Of a stretch of 64,000 nucleotides of DNA, positions 7,051 through 15,457 are shown piece by piece (position 1 is the stretch's first letter; every line of letters begins with the position of its first letter). The notes under the pieces were generated by a model. The model saw only the letters and a program-made list of their open reading frames with translations, made no database searches and was not told the origin of the DNA. The DNA comes from Bdellovibrio sp047344985 (GTDB lineage Bacteria; Bdellovibrionota; Bdellovibrionia; Bdellovibrionales; Bdellovibrionaceae), in assembly GCF_047344985.1 (NCBI RefSeq), contig NZ_CP178861.1, positions 1,240,001-1,304,000 of the forward strand. The letters are read 5' to 3'. Made by a program: the position numbers and the translations under genes.

Positions 7051-7707
7051 TTATTTCTTAGTTTTCCATTTGTCGTTAAGGAACTGTAGGTAAGCTGTCG
7101 CTACTACATCAATCTTGGTTCCCTTTTTCTTCTTAGTATCAAAGTCTCTTTCAATCTTTTTCTTCAAATCGTTCTTTTGTTTTCCTGTTATTAGAAGAGC
7201 TTTGAGCTTCTCCTCTTTCCTCAGCTGATCGTTGTCAATTAGGGCATGGGTTGAACCGATTACTGCAAGGGATATTGTTGACCAGGCATCGTCCAATTGA
7301 TTGGAGGATTCGCCTAGTTGAACACTCACGTTTGTTTCACCAGTAATCTCACCAGATTCAACTTTCTTCAATAACTCAATCTGGCTCTTTTGAATTTCAA
7401 TAATTCGCTCTATTCCAGCTGAAATTCCTTTGGCACTAGTTGCGATATTTTCATTCTTAGACGTAGTGAAAGGCTCAAGGCTTTGAACTACACACTTCTT
7501 CTTTGGGAATGAGGTAATGATATTGTAGGCAGTGTCTTTATTCTTACCTTCTCTAACTTTTATTATTGATTCATTTAGAATTTTAAGAGCGCTGAACATT
7601 GAGTCGACATAATGGTAAGCATCATTCACATCACCATCGTAGTTATCGCACAAAGTAGCATTGGCAAGAGTAGGTAGCATTAGAAATGTGAGTATTAGTG
7701 TTTTCAT
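7051..7707 (-). CDS. Secreted hypothetical protein of the island
   Basis: 218 aa with a clear signal peptide (MKTLILTFLMLPTLANA, cleavage near 17). The mature part is alpha-helical and charged, with two cysteines (Cys20 and Cys72), and a Lys-rich C-terminus. No domain recognised. A GAGG ribosome site and a good promoter (7726-7753) precede it. First intact gene of the island's minus-strand operon; AT-rich codon use differs from genes outside the island. Confidence 0.75.
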   Translation of the reverse strand: MKTLILTFLMLPTLANATLCDNYDGDVNDAYHYVDSMFSALKILNESIIKVREGKNKDTAYNIITSFPKKKCVVQSLEPFTTSKNENIATSAKGISAGIERIIEIQKSQIELLKKVESGEITGETNVSVQLGESSNQLDDAWSTISLAVIGSTHALIDNDQLRKEEKLKALLITGKQKNDLKKKIERDFDTKKKKGTKIDVVATAYLQFLNDKWKTKK

Positions 7708-7725
7708 AGTCCTCTTTTCGGCAGA

Positions 7726-7753
7726 ATCATAAGTGACGCAAACTGATTGTTAA
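7726..7753 (-). promoter_or_regulatory. Promoter of the island operon
   Basis: Minus strand TTAACA (7753-7748), 16-bp spacer, TATGAT (7731-7726), about 18 bp before the ATG at 7707. Confidence 0.55.
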
Positions 7754-7771
7754 TCTAGAAGCCCCATTTAC

Positions 7772-7922
7772 TCAGTCTAAACAAATATCGGTATCTTTTT
7801 CTGTTTTCTTAACGGCCATGAGCTCAGTATGCGAAGTTTGGGCTAGAGAAGAAACTAAAGCTCTTAGGTCTTTTGGGTGCTCACAGGCCTAAAATTTCGC
7901 GTTTTTTCGACTTACCAGACAT
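7772..7922 (-). pseudogene. Frameshifted small ORF in the island
   Basis: On the minus strand an ATG at 7922 opens MSGKSKKREIL, and one base later a second frame continues CEHPKDLRALVSSLAQ... and ends ...TDICLD at 7772. The two frames join if one G is dropped from the GG before CCTGTGAG, giving about 49 aa. Neither half has a good start of its own except the first. Could be a decayed gene or a sequencing error. The rest of the 7708-8130 gap holds only the promoter above and the second repeat copy. Confidence 0.4.
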
Positions 7923-8008
7923 TTTATAAATATTTGGCTCTGTATCCTACGGTATGGGCAATTTAATGTTAAATTGAGTTTAGAATAAGATTCCAGGTTT
8001 GGGGGCTT

Positions 8009-8059
8009 GTCGACCCCGCCATTTTTTAGCGAAAATGGCCGACCCCACAAACGATGGAA
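8009..8059 (+). repeat. Direct repeat copy 2 (attR-like)
   Basis: 49 of 51 bases match 6460-6510, including the last bases of tRNA-Asp with CCA and the downstream hairpin. Mismatches are at 8012 and 8045. Confidence 0.8.
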
Positions 8060-8130
8060 TATAAAGAAATCTTTGACTCTATTTTTATTTCTAGATTTGA
8101 CAGGGCCAACTCATCAGTTCTTATTTAAAA

Positions 8131-9621
8131 TTAGCACAGTGATAACTTCTCAGAACTATGAGGGTTTAGTTCAGCATCGATTTCGCTCAAGAGATCGTTT
8201 AAAGTGATCAGAGAGTGCCAAATACCTACATAGACATTAATTGAATTCGAGGGAAGAAAAGTGGGTTCGATATCTGGATTATTTTTGAAGCGTTCGATAT
8301 CTACCTCAGCAGCTATTTTATTTCCGACCCTTGTCCTTGCTCTTTCTCTTAATGCATTAAGAAAATCGTATTTTTCAATTTCGGCAATTGCCGCAGTCAT
8401 CTTTTCGATAAGGACTTTATTTTTTTCGTAATCGAAAGAGGAAATCACTGATTTGAAGTAAGCGGTGATTTTTTCCAAATTATTAAAATAGTCTTCAAAA
8501 GACATTTGTAACATCGGAGCCATAGTATTTAGACTGTTCTCGAAATATAAATTTTGTAGCATACTAAAACGAAGGTTTTTTATGTCAAAGTCTTTTTCAG
8601 ATAAAGGTTGAGTTATCATTTTGGAGCTTCTGCGAAACGTCGTGTAGTAGTTCTTCCATAAAGCACCAATCGATTTTCTTCTTTCAGTATTTAAAAAAAT
8701 CTGGTGTTTTTCCTGGTGATAATTTTTTAATTCGTCGTATAAGACTGCAACAAAAAAACCAAATAATAGTATTCCAAGAATTACTTCTATTACTACGTAA
8801 ATTCGCGCCGCATAGCTAATAGGAACAATTTCGCCAAATCCAAAAGAAGAAATTGTCATCGAACTAAAGTATAGCATTTTCCAGAAGCTAGGCTCTTCGA
8901 CGGGAGTATTTTTTAAATATTTTGATAAGAGATAGATCTCTTTGTTGTGAGGTAATACAAGAAATAATCCATTCGAGTTTTGGAAAAGCCGCAAATTTTT
9001 AAGAATAGGTAAATTTCGGTTCTTAAAAAACTGAGTATAGATCTGAGAACCATTTCTTTCGATTGGAGGATTCATTGTAAACACACTATCTGGTGCTATG
9101 ACTTTAAGAGACATTTCGTTTCCAAATTCATTGATTTCATCAAGTGAGATAACAAATATATCGCCAGATCCTCCAGTTGGACCTAGATTCTTGGTTGTAT
9201 TACTCGCGAATTGGATATGGTAATGTATGAAAACTTTTAAGTTTTTGTCTGACGCTTCTCCAACCTGAATAGTCACGGCTTTAAGCTTACCCTTGTCAGG
9301 ACCGTTTGTTCCCCATAAATCAAAACTATCATCACCATTTATTTCGTATATACAAAACCCGTCAGCAGCGTTAAGTACCTTGGTTGGAAAAACTGAATTA
9401 CAAAGCTCCGTGGTTACACGAGTTTTGATCTCGTAGTACGCGGGATCGTACAATGGGTTATGGTGAAAGAACGATCTTTTCAATGAGTAATACGCGAATG
9501 CAAACACCACGGTAATGGCAATATAGATCATTAGAAACAAAACCATTTTTGTTGCCAAATTTATTACTAGATTTCGATCTTTATAAATCAATGAAACTAA
9601 TGTCACACGAAATCTAGACAT
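8131..9621 (-). CDS. Two-TM potassium-channel-like protein with large extracytoplasmic domain
   Basis: 496 aa. TM1 lies at about 26-46; residues 47-245 would be outside the cytoplasm; then a pore helix and filter (TISSFGFGEIVP, 257-268), TM2 (about 271-295) and a ~200-residue helical cytoplasmic tail. The pore matches the Ion_trans_2 (two-TM K+ channel) pattern, with filter SFGFGE where TVGYGD is usual. A ~200-residue insertion between TM1 and the pore is not normal for this family. AT-rich and lying just past the att-like repeat, so probably horizontally acquired. An AAAGG site precedes the ATG. Confidence 0.8.
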   Translation of the reverse strand: MSRFRVTLVSLIYKDRNLVINLATKMVLFLMIYIAITVVFAFAYYSLKRSFFHHNPLYDPAYYEIKTRVTTELCNSVFPTKVLNAADGFCIYEINGDDSFDLWGTNGPDKGKLKAVTIQVGEASDKNLKVFIHYHIQFASNTTKNLGPTGGSGDIFVISLDEINEFGNEMSLKVIAPDSVFTMNPPIERNGSQIYTQFFKNRNLPILKNLRLFQNSNGLFLVLPHNKEIYLLSKYLKNTPVEEPSFWKMLYFSSMTISSFGFGEIVPISYAARIYVVIEVILGILLFGFFVAVLYDELKNYHQEKHQIFLNTERRKSIGALWKNYYTTFRRSSKMITQPLSEKDFDIKNLRFSMLQNLYFENSLNTMAPMLQMSFEDYFNNLEKITAYFKSVISSFDYEKNKVLIEKMTAAIAEIEKYDFLNALRERARTRVGNKIAAEVDIERFKNNPDIEPTFLPSNSINVYVGIWHSLITLNDLLSEIDAELNPHSSEKLSLC

Positions 9622-9864
9622 AATGAGCCTTTCGAAAAGAAGAATTTTAAGAGTAAGTATTTTGTGTGCAGGGTAATAAATTAAATTTTATTTATCATGG
9701 TCGATAGAGTAAATAAATCATTTTAAAATTCTATATTCAAAACTATGTCGCCCTGTGCGTCATAAATAATTTAATAAAGCTGAAATTTAAAAGTCAGATT
9801 GCCACTTAAAACAAAAATGGCTCATCGAGCTTCCTTTTTTTATTTCTGGGTGTTTAGATAACCT
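9622..9864. other. AT-rich noncoding spacer with an orphan terminator-like hairpin
   Basis: No coding frame seen on either strand. At 9815-9841 a GGCTC-ATC-GAGCT hairpin with a long T tract points rightward although no plus-strand gene lies to its left for more than 3 kb; it could be the relic of a terminator displaced by insertion. The NTF2-like gene at 9865 has no clear Shine-Dalgarno. Confidence 0.45.
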
Positions 9865-10281
9865 ATGCCCACAAATCAAAACGCAAACGCACAAAACGAA
9901 ATAGCCATCCTTAAAGAAGTCTACGCAGCCATCAATCGCAACGATATTCCTGCAGTACTTAAGTTATTTGATCCTGAGATCGAGCGTATAGAGCCGGAGG
10001 GATTTCCATCTTCCGGTACATACCGTGGGCTTGAAAAAATAGAGGCGCATTTCTCTCAAGCCCGTGCGACTTGGGCTGAAGGAAGTTGTGAGCCAGAGCA
10101 GTTCTTCGTTTCTGGTGATAAAATCGTCGTGTTCGTGTGGGTTCACGTGAGGTTGAAAGACAATCCTCAATGGATCGATGCCCATATCGCGGATGGTTTT
10201 ACATTCCGAAATGGCAAAGTCATACAGATGCGTACTTTCGTAGAAAAGCAGCAAGCTTTGGATTGGGCTGGCATTAACTAA
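9865..10281 (+). CDS. SnoaL/NTF2-like fold protein
   Basis: 138 aa, one cone-shaped NTF2-like domain: N-terminal helix (ILKEVYAAINRNDIPAVLKLF), FPSSGTYRGLEKIEAHF, and the typical C-terminal strands (DGFTFRNGKVIQMRTFVEK). Related proteins are ketosteroid-isomerase-like enzymes or ligand binders; the substrate cannot be read from sequence. Followed after 13 nt by the yaeQ-like gene, probably in one transcript. A secreted paralogue of the fold lies at 46815. Confidence 0.88.
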   Translation: MPTNQNANAQNEIAILKEVYAAINRNDIPAVLKLFDPEIERIEPEGFPSSGTYRGLEKIEAHFSQARATWAEGSCEPEQFFVSGDKIVVFVWVHVRLKDNPQWIDAHIADGFTFRNGKVIQMRTFVEKQQALDWAGIN

Positions 10282-10294
10282 AAGGATCACATCA

Positions 10295-10813
10295 GTGCTT
10301 TATCGTTTCCAAATTGAGTTCTCTGATATTGATCGCGGCGTTTATGAATCCTTGGATTTTCGCGTGGCTCAACATCCTTCCGAAACGTATCCCTATATGC
10401 TAAGTCGGGTTCTTGCTTATTGCTTGGCCCATCAAGAGGGACTTGAATTCACTCCTGGAGGATTGGCAGATCCCGAAGCACCCGCATTGCGCAAGCTCGG
10501 TGGTCATAACTCCATCGATCTTTGGATTGAGATCGGCAACCCTTCGGCAAGAAAGCTTCACAAAGCCACGAAGGCTGCAAAAGAAGTGATGGTTTTCACT
10601 TATAAAAATCCCGAGGTTCTTTTAATGGAAATCAAGAACAATGAAGTTCATCGCGCTAATGACCTTCAGATCTATTCCTTCGATTCAAAATTTCTGGATT
10701 CTTTAGGTGAACTCATCGAAAAGAACAACCGCTGGTCTTTGCTCGTTCAACAAGGTCAGCTGGACTTAACATCTGGAGACCAAACCTTTTCAAGCGAGCT
10801 TAAAAAGTTTTAA
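10295..10813 (+). CDS. YaeQ family protein
   Basis: 172 aa, near the family length of ~180. Shows the YaeQ pattern LYRFQIEFSDIDRGVYESLDFRVAQHPSET with a later LWIEIGNPSARKLHKATK segment. The fold is related to PD-(D/E)XK nucleases but its activity is not settled; E. coli YaeQ was linked to RfaH-type antitermination. The start is a GTG preceded by AAAGGAT. Sits between the NTF2-like and DUF899 genes in the same direction. Confidence 0.93.
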   Translation: MLYRFQIEFSDIDRGVYESLDFRVAQHPSETYPYMLSRVLAYCLAHQEGLEFTPGGLADPEAPALRKLGGHNSIDLWIEIGNPSARKLHKATKAAKEVMVFTYKNPEVLLMEIKNNEVHRANDLQIYSFDSKFLDSLGELIEKNNRWSLLVQQGQLDLTSGDQTFSSELKKF

Positions 10814-10863
10814 CATGAATAGTTTAAAATAATTCGATACGATTTTTTCATAAGGGAGTATTT

Positions 10864-11532
10864 ATGGCTAAAAAATCCTTACCTAAAATCGTATCTGAAA
10901 AAGCGTTTCGCAAAGCCGTTGAGAAACTGCGCGTAAAAGAAAAAAAGAATACGAGAGAACGTGACAAGGTCAGTGCTCTCCGCCGACGTCTTCCGATGAT
11001 GGAAATGAAAAACGAATACATTTTCAAAGGCCGTTACGGTGAAAAATCCTTGTTGGATCTTTTTGAGGGTCGCAAGCAGCTTGTGGTCTATCATTTCATG
11101 TATCATCCAGATAACGATACGTTCTGCAAAGGTTGTTCTTTCGTTGCAGACCATATCCCTCATCTTGCTCACGTCCACGCAAGAAATACTTCATTTGTTT
11201 TTATCTCTCATGCACCACTCAAAAGTATTCGTCGTCATAAAAAACGCATGGGATGGACAACGCCTTGGTATTCAGGGTGGGAGACTTCTTTCAATGAAGA
11301 CCTGGGAATTGACGGCAATCGCGAGCACGCCCTCAGTGTCTTTATTCGTGACGGAAATAAAGTCTATCGAACTTACTACACAGGCGGACGGGGAGTTGAG
11401 TACATGGGAACACCATGGGCGATTCTTGATATGACTCCATTTGGTCGCCAGGAAAAGTGGGAAGACTCACCGAAAGGATGGCCACAGACAGAGATGTACA
11501 CCTGGTGGCAATTCCACGATGAGTATAAGTAA
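10864..11532 (+). CDS. DUF899 family thioredoxin-like protein
   Basis: 222 aa. Carries the DUF899 hallmarks: LVVYHFMYHPDNDTFCKGCSFVADH (with Cys88-x-x-Cys91), ARNTSFVFISHAPL, GWTTPWYSG and the C-terminal TEMYTWWQFHDEY. The fold is thioredoxin/AhpC-like, and the CxxC suggests redox activity, but no reaction is established. A GGGAG site precedes the ATG. Last gene of a three-gene plus-strand run. Confidence 0.9.
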   Translation: MAKKSLPKIVSEKAFRKAVEKLRVKEKKNTRERDKVSALRRRLPMMEMKNEYIFKGRYGEKSLLDLFEGRKQLVVYHFMYHPDNDTFCKGCSFVADHIPHLAHVHARNTSFVFISHAPLKSIRRHKKRMGWTTPWYSGWETSFNEDLGIDGNREHALSVFIRDGNKVYRTYYTGGRGVEYMGTPWAILDMTPFGRQEKWEDSPKGWPQTEMYTWWQFHDEYK

Positions 11533-11714
11533 CCTGCTATAGAAGAATAATTTCAAATCTGTAGAGGATATTGACAGTAAGACCTACAGGATGCTGTTTG
11601 TCTTTATTTGTAGAACACAAAAAGTGTCAATCTCGAGAAGTAAATTCAAAAGCTTTCTCGGCGTCTTTCATAGGAACTGCCTGGCGTTTATGATGCTTGC
11701 AGTTCGGAGTAAAT

Positions 11715-12677
11715 ATGAAAATCACGTCGGTAAGTTCACTTGTTTTAAGCCTGCCTTTTTTATTTGGAAACATTTCCTGCTCAAAGCAAGAAACCTCCAA
11801 AGAATCAGTTGTTTTAACGTCTTCTGAGCACATCGTTGGCGGGGAAGAAATCACGTCTCTTCAGTCAGACATTGGTAAGCACACAGTGGCTATTCTTGCT
11901 AACGGTGGCGCCTGCACGGGAACTATTATTCGTAAAGATTTGATTTTAACAGCGGCACATTGTGTTCATAAGGTGGCTTTCAAAAATCAAATCTATTTCA
12001 CTCTGAACATGGAAGAGACCATGATGGAAGGTGATCCAAGAGCCTACGTCAGTCTTGTCGACCCAGAAACGGGTGAGAAGTTTATTTTACATAAGTCAGC
12101 GCGCTTGGCTTCCAAAGTCATCATCAATGATCTTTACAATGAAAGTGTTGAAGAAGCCTCTGTCGAAAATGATTCGGGAGACCTGGCTCTTTTAAAGTTT
12201 GAGGGCGGGTTGCCAAAGGGTTATGAACCAGCACGTCTTTTGGATAATACAAAACTTTTAAAGAAAAACGTATCCGTTCATATCGCTGGATTTGGCGCTA
12301 CCGATGTGGGAGTGGAAGAGATTTCGGAAAAAGATCGTCACCGCTATGAAATGCTGGGCTCATCGATTGTTGAAGACGAAGGAAAGCTTTATGCGATTTC
12401 CTATGCGCAAGGATCTCAACTGAAAACGGCTCAGGTAAAATACGAAGAAGAAGCGCCGAATGAAATCGTAGTTCTTTCGCAAAACGAAAACGGAGCTGCT
12501 TGTTCTGGTGATTCCGGAGGACCGGCCTTCGTTAAGAATGACAACGGCGAATACCTTCTCTTTGGAGTCGCGGCGATGTCGGATATCACTTGTTCAACCA
12601 CTTCTTACTACACCAACGTGACGTCACCAAAATCAAAAAAATGGTTAAATCAATCTGTAGCGCAGATGGATAGATAA
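11715..12677 (+). CDS. Trypsin-like serine protease, probable lipoprotein
   Basis: 320 aa from the ATG at 11715, which has GGAG five nt upstream; an upstream in-frame TTG at 11697 is less likely. The signal peptide ends at Cys22 (GNISC), a weak lipobox. Residues 39 onward form an S1 (chymotrypsin-fold) domain: IVGG-type N-terminus of the mature protease at 40-43, and the triad His82 (TAAHC), Asp156 (GDLALL), Ser267 (GDSGGP). A long loop between His and Asp (95-150) is acidic. Likely secreted and activated by cleavage before IVGG, suited to prey or environmental protein digestion. Confidence 0.92.
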   Translation: MKITSVSSLVLSLPFLFGNISCSKQETSKESVVLTSSEHIVGGEEITSLQSDIGKHTVAILANGGACTGTIIRKDLILTAAHCVHKVAFKNQIYFTLNMEETMMEGDPRAYVSLVDPETGEKFILHKSARLASKVIINDLYNESVEEASVENDSGDLALLKFEGGLPKGYEPARLLDNTKLLKKNVSVHIAGFGATDVGVEEISEKDRHRYEMLGSSIVEDEGKLYAISYAQGSQLKTAQVKYEEEAPNEIVVLSQNENGAACSGDSGGPAFVKNDNGEYLLFGVAAMSDITCSTTSYYTNVTSPKSKKWLNQSVAQMDR

Positions 12678-12686
12678 TTTAATTTA

Positions 12687-13268
12687 TCATTCTATACCGA
12701 GCGCCTGCTTAACCTCTTTTGATGGTTTCGAATTTCCTGATCGGAAATCTAAAATTTGAGACCTGACGTCATTAAAGAAATAAGTTAAGTGAACCAATGT
12801 TCCAAAACGTTCGGAGACCTCAAGAGTTGTGATTTTAAATCCAGCTTTAAGCTTGGGAATAATAATCGCATTGTTAGTGGTGTTATGGCGGGAATAGATG
12901 ATTTGAAACCCTTCGGCTTTAACCCGCCTCATGACTTCTTCTAAGACAGAAGTATAAAGTCCTTTTCTTCGGTGATCTGGATAAATGGCAGTATTTCGCA
13001 TGTAAAAAGACTCCGCGGAGTGTTGTTCACCGCAGAACCATCCACAAAACTCATCACCTTTATAAACGCCAAGTCTTAGGGCGTATACGCCCGATAAATT
13101 TTTATTCAGTTTTTTTAGATTTTCTTTTTCTAGATCGCTAAGGATCAAAGAAGAATTCATTGATGTATCGTTGTCCGAGAAGATTTTAGGTCCCCACTCA
13201 GTCATTTGTGAGCGGAGTTCCTCGGCAGTAATTTCTCTAATTTCGTACTCATTTGAAAGTGTGGCCAT
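12687..13268 (-). CDS. GNAT-family N-acetyltransferase
   Basis: 193 aa. Acetyl-CoA binding motif A is NTAIYPDHRRKGLYTSVLEEVM (about 92-113), with a following motif B region (KLKAGFKITTLEV). Substrate unknown. No Shine-Dalgarno is visible before the ATG. Convergent with the protease gene, nine bases apart. Confidence 0.87.
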   Translation of the reverse strand: MATLSNEYEIREITAEELRSQMTEWGPKIFSDNDTSMNSSLILSDLEKENLKKLNKNLSGVYALRLGVYKGDEFCGWFCGEQHSAESFYMRNTAIYPDHRRKGLYTSVLEEVMRRVKAEGFQIIYSRHNTTNNAIIIPKLKAGFKITTLEVSERFGTLVHLTYFFNDVRSQILDFRSGNSKPSKEVKQALGIE

Positions 13269-13420
13269 AAACTAATTGTTGATAAGCCTTGGTACACACT
13301 CAATTCATTTTCGCGCGTCATGGTGTTTTTTGGGTAAGATTTGTTCTGTTAGATTGGGATAGATGTTTGGAAATTAAAGTTTGTTTATGAAAATCCGATA
13401 CGTATCCGAGGAGTTACTCG

Positions 13421-13696
13421 ATGAAACGATTCTCAATATACATTCTCGGTATTTTCTTCGTCCTATTTGCTTTCGATAATTTGTCATATGCTCGCGGTGG
13501 GCATCGTTCTTCGGGACGAAGTTATAAATCTTCATCTAGCAGTGGGACTGTTCGCGTAAGAGGATATTATAGAAAAAATGGAACCTACGTGGCTCCTCAT
13601 TATCGCACACGGGCTAATTCGACGAAGTATGATAACTGGAGCACTAAGGGAAATGTGAACCCATACACGGGTAAAGTAGGAACGGTAGAGCCTTAA
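13421..13696 (+). CDS. Small secreted protein with GYYRKNGTYVAPHYRT motif
   Basis: 91 aa. Signal peptide to about residue 24 (ends SYA), a Ser/Gly/Arg-rich linker and a C-terminal motif VRGYYRKNGTYVAPHYRT followed by NWSTKGNVNPYTGK. This motif recurs in many short exported proteins of Proteobacteria and in some phages; function is not known. A GAGG site precedes the ATG. Confidence 0.85.
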   Translation: MKRFSIYILGIFFVLFAFDNLSYARGGHRSSGRSYKSSSSSGTVRVRGYYRKNGTYVAPHYRTRANSTKYDNWSTKGNVNPYTGKVGTVEP

Positions 13697-13747
13697 AAGA
13701 CAGCAGTAAAACAGCTGCCTTTGTCACTCCAAAACAATCAACTCAAT

Positions 13748-14809
13748 TTATTTCTTCGCGCGAAGTTTTGCACCGTGGACATCGCGATACGCAGGCAGTG
13801 CACCCAATGCTGTTGCTTCGTAAACGCCGCGAGCCACTGCGCGAGCTAGGCAATCCGCTGCGACAAGACCGATTCGATTGACAAGATCGGCGCGCGCTTC
13901 GATGTCCTGACCCCAAGCTCCGGTGGAAACTGCAAAAACAGTGTCTCCATCAAATGGTGTGTGCACTGGGCGGATCGAGCGGGCATAACCATCTTGGGCC
14001 ATGATCGCAACACGTTGAGCTTCTGATTTTGTAAGGCGAGCATTGGTTGCGACGATACCGATGGTCGTATTTTTACCGGCTTGATTTGTCGCGAGAAGAC
14101 TGTCTAATGGAGAACCTGTCCACGCTTCTCCCGCAGAATCAAAATCAATGGCTGCTTGAGGAATAGGTTGTCCACCCATCTCGTTATTTTGTTCAAAAGG
14201 CCACGCCCAGAAGGAAGATTGCCCTGGCATAATCGGACTGCCAACACAGTTAACGGCGACAAAGGCACCGATCTGAAGTCCGTCTCCCGAAATCGAAGAA
14301 GCGCTGCCAAGTCCGCCTTTCACAGGGCCAGCCTTAGCTCCATAGCCCGCACCTGCAGTTCCTAGTTTGAAATCCAAAGAAACATTATCAAGGGCAGCGC
14401 GACCCAAATCCCAGTACGGAGATTTATCGCCCCAGTTTTTATTTCCGCCATTGAGCAAATCAAAAAGGACTGCACTTGGAACAATCGGCGCACGAGCAGG
14501 TCCAATTGGAAAGCCAATACCACGAGATGCCAGTACGTCTGTGACAGCAGAGGAGGCTCCCAAACCAAAAACAGATCCCCCGCTCAATACAATCGCATCG
14601 ATTTTATCGACAAGGCAGCTGGGATTTAAGGCGTCTGTATCGCGAGTGCCGGGACCTCCGCCACGCACGTCAACGGCGGCGACGGCGCCAGAGTCAAAAA
14701 GGACGACGGAAGTTCCGCTCCACACTTCATGGTTTTCAGATTGTCCCACTCGGATATTGTCAACGTCGGTGATGAGATTGCGCGGCCCGGGGCGGAAGTT
14801 GTATTTCAT
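13748..14809 (-). CDS. P1 family (DmpA/BapA-type) peptidase
   Basis: 353 aa. N-terminal nucleophile hydrolase of the L-aminopeptidase/D-esterase family, which self-cleaves into two chains. The cleavage site is in GIVATNARLTK, with Thr255 as the probable nucleophile. Also typical are VDVRGGGPGTRDTD (47-59), VLSGGSVFGL (74-83) and HTPFDGDTVF. No signal peptide, so cytoplasmic. Good AAAGGAG site. Substrate unknown; members cleave small N-terminal residues or beta-peptides. Confidence 0.93.
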   Translation of the reverse strand: MKYNFRPGPRNLITDVDNIRVGQSENHEVWSGTSVVLFDSGAVAAVDVRGGGPGTRDTDALNPSCLVDKIDAIVLSGGSVFGLGASSAVTDVLASRGIGFPIGPARAPIVPSAVLFDLLNGGNKNWGDKSPYWDLGRAALDNVSLDFKLGTAGAGYGAKAGPVKGGLGSASSISGDGLQIGAFVAVNCVGSPIMPGQSSFWAWPFEQNNEMGGQPIPQAAIDFDSAGEAWTGSPLDSLLATNQAGKNTTIGIVATNARLTKSEAQRVAIMAQDGYARSIRPVHTPFDGDTVFAVSTGAWGQDIEARADLVNRIGLVAADCLARAVARGVYEATALGALPAYRDVHGAKLRAKK

Positions 14810-14914
14810 GTCGATCTCCTTTGTCGCAAAAATCTATGATATTCACAAAAAGGAATTTTAAAAAGCATTCAAATGGGGGATTTAATGCATTCCATCTTCA
14901 CAAAATCTTTGCAA

Positions 14915-15457
14915 CTAGGCATTTACTTCGAGGACCGTCATAAAATCATAACAATTTAAATCCGCATCAAAGATCGGCTGAGCGAACACGAACGCTCCAG
15001 CTAAAATGTAAGCTCTTAAAAGGGTCGGAAGAGCGCGAAGAATTTTTTTATTCGATTTATTCTGTGGATGTGAGTTGAGATCTTTTAAAAGAGACTGAAT
15101 GTCGCTGATACGCTGACAGTCTGAATCCATCACACTCGTTGCGCCAAAGGCATATTGCGCTTCCGTTAATTGCAAGTAACTTCGAATACCCTCCCACAAA
15201 GCGGAGATCACGGTACCGTTTCGATATTCTGGAGCGACGCAGGCCCAAGCCAATTCCACCTTCACACCGGGGCCTTTGATCATCGCATTTACGTTAAAAT
15301 CTTCTTCGGTTTCAAAATATTTGGAATGACTGGAGCATGAAAGACGATAAGCGCCACAGATTTCCCCCGTCACCTTATCTTGGGCAATGAGGTGGTCGGC
15401 CGTGTAGTCAAATTCCTTAATGCGTTCGCTTAAATGCGGAAAAGCGCGACGGCGCAA
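14915..15457 (-). CDS. OlsB-like GNAT N-acyltransferase (start uncertain)
   Basis: 180 aa from a TTG at 15457. Family signatures are FDYTADHLIAQDKVTGEICGAYRLS, VELAWACVAPEYRNGTVISALWEGI, QYAFGATSVMDSD and LLRAYILAGAFVFAQPIFD.DLNCYDF, as in Acetyltransf_5/ornithine-lipid (OlsB) acyltransferases, which move an acyl chain from acyl-ACP to an amine. OlsB proteins normally have ~40 more residues; matching protein sequence continues upstream of the TTG to about 15553 but without any ATG, GTG or TTG (see next entry). No OlsA partner is adjacent, so ornithine-lipid synthesis is only a possibility. Confidence 0.8.
   Translation of the reverse strand: MRRRAFPHLSERIKEFDYTADHLIAQDKVTGEICGAYRLSCSSHSKYFETEEDFNVNAMIKGPGVKVELAWACVAPEYRNGTVISALWEGIRSYLQLTEAQYAFGATSVMDSDCQRISDIQSLLKDLNSHPQNKSNKKILRALPTLLRAYILAGAFVFAQPIFDADLNCYDFMTVLEVNA

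Larger units (their letters stand above)
6473..8059. mobile_element. Small genomic island integrated at tRNA-Asp
   Basis: The segment is bounded by the tRNA 3' end and a near-identical 51-bp copy at 8009-8059, the layout left by site-specific integration into a tRNA gene. It is clearly more AT-rich than its neighbours and holds only minus-strand small genes: a zinc-ribbon-like miniprotein, two secreted or membrane-linked proteins, and a frameshifted relic. No integrase is present, so it is either a decayed or mobilisable-in-trans element. The ion-channel gene beyond the second repeat is equally AT-rich and may belong to a second insertion. Confidence 0.6.

Noticed and set aside
9815..9841. 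Third att-like copy at the right end of the ion-channel region
   Set aside because: It shares only a short GAGCTTCCTTTTTT-type terminator tract with the first copy; such terminators recur elsewhere in the window (53737-53765).
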